NCBI GenBank assembly: GCA_964544085.1
Contig: CAZIZT010000024.1
Span: forward strand, 1 to 39,384
Length of the DNA: 39,384 nucleotides
Source: CAZIZT01 sp964544085
Lineage (GTDB): Bacteria > Campylobacterota_A > Desulfurellia > Desulfurellales > Hippeaceae
Direction: 5' to 3'
The notes under the pieces were generated by a model, which made no database searches, was not told the DNA's origin, and saw only the letters and a program-made list of their open reading frames with translations. Position numbers and translations under genes: made by a program. Of this stretch, positions 1 to 7,796 are shown piece after piece (position 1 is the first letter of the stretch; each line of letters starts with the position of its first letter).

Positions 1-1
1 T

Positions 2-1435
2 TTTGAAAAAATCCTTCGACAAAAAGGTTTCCAAGAGACAGATGTTGTAAAGATATTTGAGCCAATCACAAAAGAAGTTTTGATGCTTTTAGAGAAAGAA
101 AGCCAGGATACTATCGAAAATATAGTCACTCATCTTTTTTATATTGCTAATTCAGGAAGGCCTGGACCTGTCGTTTTGGATTTGCCAATGGATGTTCAAC
201 TATCTGATGTTACAATACAATCCAAAAAGCAATTAACCTGTAAGGATGTAAGCAAACATCATTTAGAAGGATGCATCCGCAAGAAGGTTCTCAAAACCAT
301 TGAGCTGTTGAAGAAAGCAAGAAGGCCCATTATTCTGGCTGGCAATGGAATATACATTTCTAACACAGTCGAGAAGTTCAGGGATTTTGTAAACAAAACA
401 AAATTGCCCGTTGTGTCCAGCATGCCTGCTGTGGGGGTTCTGGATAGAAAAAGCGACTTGTATTTTGGTTTTTTAGGACATACCGGCGAGTTTTACTCTA
501 ATTTGGCCGTGTACTACTCGGATTTCATTCTTGTGCTTGGAAGCAGGTTGGATATCAGGCAAACTGGGACAGAACTGGAGCACTGGTATAAAAAGAAAGT
601 TGTGAGGGTCGAGATTGACGAAAATGAATTGGTAGGATCGAGGATTAAAAGTGACATAACATTTGAAGAGGGCCTGGATGTGTTCTTTGATGCTTTTCTC
701 AAAAACCTGGATGAAACAAAAGTTGTTAGCTTGCGCAATGAGTGGCTTTCCTTTCTCAACAAAATGAAAAGTAAATATTCTTCAGAACAATTTTATACCG
801 ATAGGGAAAAATTGTATATGGTTGATGTTATCAAGGCTGTGGATCGCTACCTGGGTGACAAAAGAGTTGTGGTTACATCCGGTGTTGGTGGACACCAACA
901 AATGGTAGCCAGATATTTTGGTTTTAATTATCCTGACAGGATTTGGTTAACATCTGCCGGGCATGGTACAATGGGATTTGATGTTCCGACCGCAATTGGG
1001 GCTGTTATTTCCAGCAGTGAGTATGATATTGGTGTTGTTTTTGTGGGAGACGGCTCGTTTCAAATGAACATACAAGAGCTTGCCACTATAGTTAATTACA
1101 ATTTGCCGATCAAGATATTCGTTTTAGACGATAAAAGACTTGGAATAGTTTCTCAGTTTCAATTGATGAACTGGAAAAGGGATCCAGCAACCGGCAACAA
1201 ATGGAATCCGTCTTTTAGTTCCATAGCGAAATCTTATGGATTAGCTGGTTTCGACATTTACGACAAAAAGGATTTGAACATTATTAAAGATGTACTTGCC
1301 AGCAAGGATCCTGTTGTGGTTCATTGTCATATCAACTCTAAAGAGGATGTATTGCCTATGCTTTTAAGCGGACAAAAGATGAACGAAATGTTCCCGTTTG
1401 GAAGGGTTGAAGAAGAGGATGTCCTTGGCAGTTAA
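2..1435 (+). CDS. Thiamine-diphosphate-dependent enzyme of the acetolactate synthase family (5' end missing)
   Basis: The reading frame is open from base 2, so the gene begins outside the window; an internal TTG/ATG near 80 is not its start. The visible 477 residues hold the end of the N-terminal PYR domain (SGRPGPVVLDLPMDVQ, like acetolactate synthase), a central Rossmann-like domain and a C-terminal PP domain with the ThDP/Mg motif GDGSFQMNIQEL at 1046-1081. The second half of that motif, normally NN, reads DD here (1127-1132). Catalytic acetolactate synthases are housekeeping enzymes, but divergent relatives occur in surface-polysaccharide loci. The downstream dehydrogenase and ATP-grasp genes, overlapping by a few bases, favour such a specialised role over branched-chain amino acid synthesis. 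No regulatory small subunit is next to it. The family is secure; the substrate is unknown. Confidence 0.88.
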   Translation, partial: FEKILRQKGFQETDVVKIFEPITKEVLMLLEKESQDTIENIVTHLFYIANSGRPGPVVLDLPMDVQLSDVTIQSKKQLTCKDVSKHHLEGCIRKKVLKTIELLKKARRPIILAGNGIYISNTVEKFRDFVNKTKLPVVSSMPAVGVLDRKSDLYFGFLGHTGEFYSNLAVYYSDFILVLGSRLDIRQTGTELEHWYKKKVVRVEIDENELVGSRIKSDITFEEGLDVFFDAFLKNLDETKVVSLRNEWLSFLNKMKSKYSSEQFYTDREKLYMVDVIKAVDRYLGDKRVVVTSGVGGHQQMVARYFGFNYPDRIWLTSAGHGTMGFDVPTAIGAVISSSEYDIGVVFVGDGSFQMNIQELATIVNYNLPIKIFVLDDKRLGIVSQFQLMNWKRDPATGNKWNPSFSSIAKSYGLAGFDIYDKKDLNIIKDVLASKDPVVVHCHINSKEDVLPMLLSGQKMNEMFPFGRVEEEDVLGS

Positions 1436-2183
1436 AGATAGAGTGGCGCTTATTACTGGTGGCAGCAGAGGTATAGGTAGAGCTATAGTTGAAGAGCTTG
1501 CAAGAAGAGGATACAGGGTATATTTTACCTACCACACTAATTCAGATAAGGCTGAAGAGCTAAAAGGCAAGCTTCTGAGAGAGGGGATAAAGGTTGAATA
1601 TTTCCATCTTGAGTTGTCCAGCAAAGAGAGTGTTGAAAGATTGGTCGATGACCTCTTAAAATCAACCGGAACCATTGATGTATTGGTTAACAATGCAGCT
1701 ATCTCTCAGGAGAAATCTTTCCTTGAAATAACTGAGACAGACTGGGAAATAATGCTAAAAACCAACCTTCAAGGTCCTTTTATGCTCATAAAGAGGGTTC
1801 TGCCGTACATGTTGCAAAAGAAGTGGGGTAGAATAATAAACATAGTCTCGATAGGTGGTCAATGGGGTGGCTATAATCAGGTTCACTATGCAGCATCGAA
1901 AGCAGCTTTAATAAACCTGACGCACTCCGTTGCGAAACTTTACTCTAAATATGGTATTACATCGAATGCCGTATCCCCTGGGCTTGTGCGAACAGATATG
2001 TCGGCAGCTGAACTTTCAACATTGCAGGGTAAAAAAAAGGTAGAGGGAATACCATTGGGTAGAATTGCTACCCCCGAAGAAGTGGCAAAGGTTGTAGCGT
2101 TTTTGGCATCTGAGGATGCATCCTACATAACCGGCCAAACGATAAATGTCAATGGAGGAATGCTGTTTAGTCATGGGGTATAG
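1419..2183 (+). CDS. Short-chain dehydrogenase/reductase (FabG-like)
   Basis: This is a 254-residue classical SDR. It has the nucleotide-binding motif TGGSRGIG at residues 13-20, NNAA at 91-94, and the tetrad N116, S144, Y157 and K161 (YAASK). It should reduce a keto group or oxidise an alcohol with NAD(P)H. Fatty-acid FabG is the nearest familiar relative, but no other fatty-acid gene is nearby, so a sugar or keto-acid substrate made by the upstream ThDP enzyme is more likely (inference). The ATG at 1419 overlaps the upstream gene by 17 bases. The purine-rich AAGAGG at 1412-1417 sits too close to that ATG but 7 bases before a TTG at 1425, so TTG 1425 is a serious alternative start. The gene overlaps the next one. 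Confidence 0.9.
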   Translation: MSLAVKDRVALITGGSRGIGRAIVEELARRGYRVYFTYHTNSDKAEELKGKLLREGIKVEYFHLELSSKESVERLVDDLLKSTGTIDVLVNNAAISQEKSFLEITETDWEIMLKTNLQGPFMLIKRVLPYMLQKKWGRIINIVSIGGQWGGYNQVHYAASKAALINLTHSVAKLYSKYGITSNAVSPGLVRTDMSAAELSTLQGKKKVEGIPLGRIATPEEVAKVVAFLASEDASYITGQTINVNGGMLFSHGV

Positions 2184-3399
2184 AAAAAGACTACTTATCC
2201 TTGGAACAGGAAAAGACCAGATAAAGGGTATTCTGAAAGCAAGAGAAATGGGGCTTTATACAGTAGGGCTTGATATAAACGAAAAATCCGAAGGTGCCGG
2301 GCTGGTTGATGAGTTTTATAAGGTTGACATAAAAAGCGAAGATGAGGTTTCAGGGTTTGTTTCAAGCTATGCAAAGCCCATTGATGGGGTTATAGCCTTT
2401 GGTGTTGATATACCTGAAATCATGGCTCTGGTGGCTAACAAGAGGAATCTCCCATTTTATACGGACTACACCAACGCAAAAATCTCCAAAGATAAGTTTT
2501 TGGCAAAGGAGAGGATGAAAGAGTTTGGTGTGAATCTGCCGGAATATGAGAAGATAACCAGCCTCAGCGAATTTAAAGGGGTTGTAGATAAATTTGGTTA
2601 TCCTGTGGTGCTAAAACCGACGGACAACAGTGGTGCACGAGGCGTTTTAAGGATAACGGATGATACCAATCTTGAATGGGCTTACGAATACTCAAGATTG
2701 TTCTCAAAAAGCGGAAACTTGATCCTTGAGAAGTTTTTGGACGGCATTCAGATCAGTTCGGAAAGTTTTGTTGTAGATGGAAAGGTTTATACAGTAGGAT
2801 TATCAGAGAGAAACTATGAGTTTCTGGAGGAGTTCTCTCCGCATATAATAGAAAACGGTGGTGATTTGCCCCCGGAGGTTATAGATGACAATGTACTAAA
2901 AAAAATTGACGATGAGATACACAAATGCGCTGAGGCTTTTAATGTAAGCAACGGTGTGATTAAGGGGGATCTGGTAATAAAAAATGGCCGCGTATATATC
3001 ATTGAGGTGGCGCTGAGACTCTCGGGAGGGCACTTTTCGTCACTGGAAATTCCGCTTAACACGGGCATTGATTTTTTAAAAAACGCTATACTGATGGCAT
3101 TGGGTGAAGATATTGAAACAGGAGATCTGAAATATAGGAGTCTAAAATACGTTTCTTTGAGATATATTTTCCCATACAAAAGCGGCGTTATAAAAGAAAT
3201 CGGATTTCCTGAGTGGATGAAGGAACACAGTGAGGTTTATGAGTACGGTTTATACGCCAAAGTTGGAGATAAGGCTAACTATCCTGTAACATCGCATCCG
3301 GAAAGATTGGGCTATTTTCTTGTGGTCTCAGATAAAAAAAATCGGATAGAGGCGCTCATAGATAGAGTCTACAAAGATGTGGTGCTAAAGATTGTCTGA
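2173..3399 (+). CDS. ATP-grasp ligase (PurK/CarB-like fold)
   Basis: This protein of about 408 residues has an N-terminal pre-ATP-grasp Rossmann segment (KRLLILGTGKDQIKG). An ATP-grasp core follows, with FGYPVVLKPTDNSGARGV as the glycine-rich and lysine segment and a later IIEVALRLSGGHFSS that supplies acidic metal ligands. Enzymes of this fold join a carboxylate to an amine or other nucleophile through an acylphosphate. The carboxylate here is unknown; related proteins are scattered in polysaccharide and natural-product loci. I chose ATG 2173 because it begins at the conserved strand and overlaps the SDR stop; GGAGG lies at 2154-2158, rather far upstream. An ATG at 2146 would add nine residues. 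It is probably co-transcribed and translationally coupled with the two genes before it. Confidence 0.85.
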   Translation: MGYRKRLLILGTGKDQIKGILKAREMGLYTVGLDINEKSEGAGLVDEFYKVDIKSEDEVSGFVSSYAKPIDGVIAFGVDIPEIMALVANKRNLPFYTDYTNAKISKDKFLAKERMKEFGVNLPEYEKITSLSEFKGVVDKFGYPVVLKPTDNSGARGVLRITDDTNLEWAYEYSRLFSKSGNLILEKFLDGIQISSESFVVDGKVYTVGLSERNYEFLEEFSPHIIENGGDLPPEVIDDNVLKKIDDEIHKCAEAFNVSNGVIKGDLVIKNGRVYIIEVALRLSGGHFSSLEIPLNTGIDFLKNAILMALGEDIETGDLKYRSLKYVSLRYIFPYKSGVIKEIGFPEWMKEHSEVYEYGLYAKVGDKANYPVTSHPERLGYFLVVSDKKNRIEALIDRVYKDVVLKIV

Positions 3400-3428
3400 G
3401 GATAAAAAGCAAAAAGGAGCGTAAGTTT

Positions 3429-3491
3429 TTGAAAGCAGACTTGAAGTTGATGTATAAAAGATTGTTTTTGCTATCTGGGTTGCAACAATGA
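3429..3491 (+). CDS. Possible 20-codon leader ORF coupled to the GH57-like gene
   Basis: A TTG at 3429 follows AAGGAG (3414-3419) by 9 bases and opens 20 codons rich in Leu and Lys. The TGA stop at 3489-3491 overlaps the ATG (3488) of the next gene. That next gene has no ribosome binding site of its own, so translation of this short frame could deliver ribosomes to it. It may simply be chance, because nothing about the peptide is recognisable. Confidence 0.3.
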   Translation: MKADLKLMYKRLFLLSGLQQ

Positions 3492-5386
3492 ATCTCTATC
3501 TCCTTTTCCATTTGAACCTTATGTATTCGTCCATAGAGGAATACCAGCGAAACGAGGTTATACAGAGATGCTACTGGCCGCTGCTTGGCATTGCAAACGA
3601 AGGGATACCCTTGGGTATAGAACTAACGGGCTTAACGCTTGAGATAATAAATAGACTCGATAAGGAGTGGGTAAGGGAGTTTAAATCACTGATAGAAAGC
3701 AAAAAAATAGAGCTTATTGGCAGCGGATACTCTCAGATTATAGGCCCTCTCATGCCAAAAAGACTCAATGAAAAGAACCTCGAGATAGGTCTTGATGTTT
3801 ACCATGAAATTCTGAACGTTAGGCCAAAAATTGCTCTAATAAATGAGATGGCATACTCCTGCGGTCTTGTTGATATCTACAAAGAAGCCGGCTTTGAAGC
3901 CATAATTATGGAGTGGAACAATCCGTACAGATTTCACAAAGAGTGGAGCAGAGAATGGGAGTTTTCGCCCTGTATTGCAAAGGGCGTTAACCAGACAATA
4001 CCTGTAATATGGGCAGATTCAATCGCCTTTCAAAAGTTTCAACGGTATGCTCATGGTGAAATGCCGCTTAGGGAGTATGTAGATTACCTGAATATGGCAA
4101 AAAACGAGAAGAGTGATGGATACTTTCCTTTGTATGCAAACGACGCAGAGATATTCAACTTCAGGCCAGGTAGATACAAAACGGAGGGTTTAATAGAGCA
4201 CAACGAGTGGAAAAGGATAAGAAAGCTTCTCTGTGTTCTAAAAAGAAAGGGATTCAACTTCGTTCTACCCTCAAAAACGCTTGAGGGTTTAAATAATGTT
4301 GTTTTATCACTTCAAGCTCCGCAGCAGCCTATACCCGTGAAGAAACAGGAAAAGTACAACATAATAAGATGGGCTATAACGGGGCGAGATGACCTGTACA
4401 TAAACACGGCCATAAACAGGATACTCAGCAGCTTCGATGAAAAGAGATCCAGAGAGGGTTGGAAGAGACTGCTCTACTTTGCTTCAAGCGACTTCAGAAC
4501 CCATATAACTCAGGATAGATGGAGCAGATTTATTGATGAGCTTGAGTCGTTTAGTAAGAAAACCTCTCATGTAAACAAAAGGAAGAGTGTAAATCCGATA
4601 AGGAAAAGAGAGATATCGCAGAATAGATTCTATCTCACCATTCAGACCGATGGAGTAATATGCACGCTAAACAAAACCAAGGGTTTAACAGCAAAAGAGG
4701 TTGTCTTTAAGAATCTTTCAGATAAGCCTTTGCTTGGTAGCTTGCCTCATGGATACTACGATGATATATCCCTGGGAGCAGATTTCTTTTCGTTTCACTC
4801 GATTATTGAGAGACCAGGAAGGCATAAATGTACGAATTTAAAAAAAGCAAACTACACAACCGAGATCTTTGACGACAGAATAGTTATTAGCGATAGACAG
4901 AGAGACACTGACATTGAGTTTTTTAAAGAACTTAGTATTTTTGGAGATCATATTGAGATTTACGTGAAAATCGTGCTACCAGAGAGATCGTATGCTATTG
5001 TTCATCCCATGAATATCACGTTTATCCCTGACTACTTTGATAAGGATTCTCTATCGTTTTCCACGCACAATGGTGGGGACCTTGAAACGTTCCACCTGAG
5101 GGATCTTGAGGTTAATCACGCTGAGAGCTTGTCAGCTTTGATATCAGCCAAGCATGGTCTTGGTGCTACCGAAGGCATAATAATCGTAGGTGATAGAAAC
5201 AGGAAACTGCTGATCGAACATGATAGGGAATTGAGCGCACTTATCCCTTCGGTATTCTACAAACCCGTTGATGGTTCGTTTTTCTTAAGGATTCAATACT
5301 CGGCTCAAGAAATAGATGATACGTTTCTGCCAGACAAGAGAAAAAGTGTAATTGAGGGTAGGTTTTTGATAAGGGCTTTTCCATGA
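3488..5386 (+). CDS. GH57-like glycosidase/glucanotransferase family protein
   Basis: This is a 632-residue protein without a signal peptide. The N-terminal 230 residues follow the GH57 (beta/alpha)7 pattern: a His early on (FHLNL, H8), GIELTG near 43-48, GSGYSQIIGPLMP near 78-90, a region-3 motif INEMAYS with E120 in the nucleophile position, and YANDAEIF with D219 in the acid/base position. GH57 enzymes hydrolyse or transfer alpha-glucans. The C-terminal half (from about residue 380) looks like the beta-sandwich found in amylase-like relatives. The gap of 88 bp after the ATP-grasp gene may still be within one transcript. ATG 3488 starts at the conserved first strand but lacks a Shine-Dalgarno sequence; see the short ORF before it. 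Catalysis on glucan versus another polysaccharide cannot be decided. Confidence 0.8.
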   Translation: MNLYLLFHLNLMYSSIEEYQRNEVIQRCYWPLLGIANEGIPLGIELTGLTLEIINRLDKEWVREFKSLIESKKIELIGSGYSQIIGPLMPKRLNEKNLEIGLDVYHEILNVRPKIALINEMAYSCGLVDIYKEAGFEAIIMEWNNPYRFHKEWSREWEFSPCIAKGVNQTIPVIWADSIAFQKFQRYAHGEMPLREYVDYLNMAKNEKSDGYFPLYANDAEIFNFRPGRYKTEGLIEHNEWKRIRKLLCVLKRKGFNFVLPSKTLEGLNNVVLSLQAPQQPIPVKKQEKYNIIRWAITGRDDLYINTAINRILSSFDEKRSREGWKRLLYFASSDFRTHITQDRWSRFIDELESFSKKTSHVNKRKSVNPIRKREISQNRFYLTIQTDGVICTLNKTKGLTAKEVVFKNLSDKPLLGSLPHGYYDDISLGADFFSFHSIIERPGRHKCTNLKKANYTTEIFDDRIVISDRQRDTDIEFFKELSIFGDHIEIYVKIVLPERSYAIVHPMNITFIPDYFDKDSLSFSTHNGGDLETFHLRDLEVNHAESLSALISAKHGLGATEGIIIVGDRNRKLLIEHDRELSALIPSVFYKPVDGSFFLRIQYSAQEIDDTFLPDKRKSVIEGRFLIRAFP

Positions 5387-5404
5387 GCTTTGCTCGATGT
5401 TTAT

Positions 5405-5419
5405 TTCACGATTTTTTCA
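5405..5419 (+). promoter_or_regulatory. 15-bp motif shared by the upstream regions of both pilus operons
   Basis: TTCACGATTTTTTCA occurs here, 157 bp before the first pilus operon, and again exactly at 26985-26999, 81 bp before the second. Both copies lie in intergenic DNA and on the same strand relative to the operon. A related 14-base element, TTTGTTGAATAnTC, also occurs in both regions (5491-5504 and 26974-26987). These are candidate binding sites for a shared regulator; the sequences are AT-rich, so chance is not excluded. Confidence 0.4.
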
Positions 5420-5438
5420 CATAAGTAAGATAGTTTCT

Positions 5439-5515
5439 AATTTAAGAAAGTAAGTAATATACTCTGAGAAAAAGAAGAGTGTAGTGGATTTTTGTTGAAT
5501 AATCTAAGAAAGTCA
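5439..5515. repeat. Imperfect direct repeats upstream of the pilus operon
   Basis: AATTTAAGAAAGTAA at 5439-5453 and AATCTAAGAAAGTCA at 5501-5515 match at 13 of 15 bases and are 62 bp apart, about six helical turns. The first copy overlaps a small dyad, TTTCT...AGAAA. They are possible regulator half-sites in the 190-bp gap 5387-5576, which holds no gene. Confidence 0.35.
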
Positions 5516-5523
5516 TCTATATG
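5495..5523 (+). promoter_or_regulatory. Putative sigma70 promoter of the first pilus operon
   Basis: A -35-like TTGAAT (5495-5500), a 17-bp spacer and a -10-like TATATG (5518-5523) would start the transcript near 5530, leaving a leader of about 47 nt before ATG 5577. Both hexamers are 4/6 matches or better, so this is a modest prediction. It overlaps the second direct repeat. Confidence 0.35.
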
Positions 5524-5576
5524 TTAGTAAAGGTTGCCTATCTGTTGGGCACTGATTATGCTATTGGTGGGTTGAT

Positions 5577-7256
5577 ATGAGAGTAAAAAAGATTAGACTT
5601 GGCGATTTGCTTATAGAAAAGGGTCTGATAACGGAAGCTCAGCTGAAGGTTGCGCTTGATGAGAGCAAGAAAAGCGGCAAAAAGCTGGGCGAGGTGTTGA
5701 TAAGTCTCGATTATATCGACGAGGATACGTTGCTTGATGTGCTCGCTCAGCAGCTTGGTATAAAGAAGGTTACGTTTAATGATATCCATTTTGAAAAGCC
5801 GCTTAAGGAGGCCCTCCCGGAGAGGCTGGCACGCAGATTTAAGGTTGTGCCTGTAGATGTAACCGAAAATCGACTTGTTGTTGCAACCAATGATCCTACA
5901 AACATATTTGCACTCGATGAGGTCTCAAGGATCACCCGGAAAGAGGTAGAGCCCGTTATCATATCCAAAGAGGATCTCTTCAAAGCACTTGAAAAGATCT
6001 ATGGGACAGAGGATAGGCTTTACGAGATAGTCGCAAGCGTTGAAAACAAGCTTTTGGGTTCTGGTGGAGACGAAGAGGCTGTAAGGAGTCTTGCCGAGGA
6101 TGCCTCTGTTGTTCGGCTTGTTGATGGGATTATCTCTAAGGCCATATCTGAGAAAGCCAGTGATATCCATGTTGAACCGGATGAGGATATACTGCGCGTT
6201 CGATACAGAATAGATGGGATACTCCACGAGGTTTTGAGTTTGAGCAAGGTGCTGCACTCACCTATTATTTCACGAATTAAGATTATGTCTGGTATGGATA
6301 TTGCCGAGAAAAGGTTGCCTCAGGACGGGAGGTTCAAGGTAAGAAAGGATTTCAAGGATATAGATTTTAGAGTCTCCACCTTGCCCACAAACTATGGAGA
6401 GAAAGCCGTTTTAAGAATACTGGACAGGGAGACTGCACTGCTGGATTTGAAAAATATCGGCATGGATGAATACAATTTACAGATCTACAACGAAATTATC
6501 TCTAAACCGTTTGGTATTGTCCTAATTTCAGGACCTACAGGCAGCGGAAAGACCACAACGCTGTATGCTACTTTGAACAAACTTAATACGCCTGAAAAAA
6601 ACATAATAACCGTTGAGGACCCTATAGAGTACAATTTTCGGTTGATAAATCAGGTCAACGTTGATGAAGCGGCTGGATTAACGTTTGCGAATGCGCTGAG
6701 ATCAATCCTGAGGCAGGATCCGGATATAATCATGGTTGGTGAGATTAGAGATAGGGAAACTGCGGAGATCTCTATTCAGGCTTCCCTTACAGGCCATCTT
6801 GTACTCTCAACGGTCCACACAAACGATGCGGCAAGCTGTGTGGTAAGACTTGTAGATATGGGGGTTGAACCTTACCTTGTGGCTACATCACTCATAGGCG
6901 TCGTTGGACAAAGGCTTGTTAGGAAGATATGTCCACACTGCAGGAGCGAGTATGAACCCGATGAAGCAATAGCCATGCAGCTGGGATTGAAGCCTGGTGA
7001 GAAACTCTACAGAGGCCTTGGATGCGAGCAGTGCAAATTTTCAGGCTATCAGGGCAGGATTGGTATATACGAGGTTATGCGAATAGGGCGAAGCATAAGG
7101 AGGCTTATCCACACCGGTGCATCTGCAGACGAGATAAGGCAAAAAGCCATTGAGGAAGGCTTTAAGCCCATGAGGGAATCGGGATTTGAGCTTGTCAAAC
7201 GTGGAATAACAACAATAGAGGAGGTGCTGCGGGTAACGGTAATAAAGGAAGATTGA
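5577..7256 (+). CDS. gspE: Type IV pilus / type II secretion assembly ATPase (GspE/PilB/MshE family)
   Basis: This is a 559-residue hexameric motor that powers pilin polymerisation at the cytoplasmic face. The N-terminal 140 residues are an MshEN/GspE N1 domain (LGDLLIEKGLITEAQL), the part that binds c-di-GMP in MshE. Walker A GPTGSGKTTT is at 319-328, Walker B IIMVGEIRD at 385-393, with Asp box and His box segments between and after. A four-cysteine zinc motif (C452, C455, C483, C486) marks the assembly class and argues against a PilT retraction ATPase. It is the first gene of a tightly packed operon, 46 bp before the pilin. The start is ATG 5577 with a weak GGTGGG upstream. Whether it responds to c-di-GMP is not shown by the sequence alone. 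Confidence 0.95.
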   Translation: MRVKKIRLGDLLIEKGLITEAQLKVALDESKKSGKKLGEVLISLDYIDEDTLLDVLAQQLGIKKVTFNDIHFEKPLKEALPERLARRFKVVPVDVTENRLVVATNDPTNIFALDEVSRITRKEVEPVIISKEDLFKALEKIYGTEDRLYEIVASVENKLLGSGGDEEAVRSLAEDASVVRLVDGIISKAISEKASDIHVEPDEDILRVRYRIDGILHEVLSLSKVLHSPIISRIKIMSGMDIAEKRLPQDGRFKVRKDFKDIDFRVSTLPTNYGEKAVLRILDRETALLDLKNIGMDEYNLQIYNEIISKPFGIVLISGPTGSGKTTTLYATLNKLNTPEKNIITVEDPIEYNFRLINQVNVDEAAGLTFANALRSILRQDPDIIMVGEIRDRETAEISIQASLTGHLVLSTVHTNDAASCVVRLVDMGVEPYLVATSLIGVVGQRLVRKICPHCRSEYEPDEAIAMQLGLKPGEKLYRGLGCEQCKFSGYQGRIGIYEVMRIGRSIRRLIHTGASADEIRQKAIEEGFKPMRESGFELVKRGITTIEEVLRVTVIKED

Positions 7257-7302
7257 AAGCGTGTAACTGTGACTTTAGGAATTCTATTACGGAGGGTTTG
7301 CT

Positions 7303-7773
7303 ATGAGCAAAAAGGGTTTTACGCTTATTGAATTGGTGATTGTTATCGTTATTCTTGGAATTCTGGCTGCGGTTGCAATTCCGAGGTTTGTGGGGTTAAC
7401 AAAGGAAGCCAAAATATCTGCTGTTAAGGGTTTTGCTGGGAGCTTGAGGGCTGCAGCGGACATTGTGCATGCTAAGTGGCTTGCTATGGACAACAATTCC
7501 GGTACAGTAAATGTTGAGGGTAAGGTTGTGCTCGTTGATAACAACACTGATCCATCTACAGTAGCTGGTTATCCTCTTTCAACCTTAAATGGCATAGGAA
7601 ACGCTGTAAGATACGATCCTGATAAATTTACCGTTTCCAACAATGGAGATAACATGACCTTTTCCTATAAAGGGAATATAAATTGCTCTGTTAGCTATAT
7701 TTATGCAAGCAGACAGGATGAGATATATACAAGTGCTCCGAGGGTCTCTGTTGCCACAAGCGGGTGTAAGTAA
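7303..7773 (+). CDS. Major-type pilin (MshA/GspG-like type IV pilin)
   Basis: This is a 156-residue prepilin. A five-residue leader ending in Gly precedes the cleavage site G|FTLIE, with Glu at +5 and a long hydrophobic helix (VIVIVILGILAAVAIP). The body resembles MshA and GspG in size. Two cysteines, in INCSV and at the penultimate residue (SGCK), probably form the C-terminal disulphide loop of the pilin globular domain. It lies directly after the motor gene and has the strongest ribosome binding site in the operon (GGAGGG near 7291-7296), as expected for an abundant subunit. Prepilin peptidase must process it, but that gene is not in the window. Calling it the major pilin is inference from position, size and ribosome binding site. 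Confidence 0.9.
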   Translation: MSKKGFTLIELVIVIVILGILAAVAIPRFVGLTKEAKISAVKGFAGSLRAAADIVHAKWLAMDNNSGTVNVEGKVVLVDNNTDPSTVAGYPLSTLNGIGNAVRYDPDKFTVSNNGDNMTFSYKGNINCSVSYIYASRQDEIYTSAPRVSVATSGCK

Positions 7774-7796
7774 ACATCGAAGCTGATTTAAGCAGA

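Noticed and set aside
5547..5564. Sigma54-like -24/-12 element (GGCAC...TGC with correct GG-N10-GC spacing) before the assembly ATPase gene
   Set aside because: It would place the transcript start about 4 nt before ATG 5577 and downstream of the only ribosome-binding-like sequence, so a leaderless mRNA would be required. The sigma70-like pair upstream is easier to accept, though pilin genes are often sigma54-dependent.
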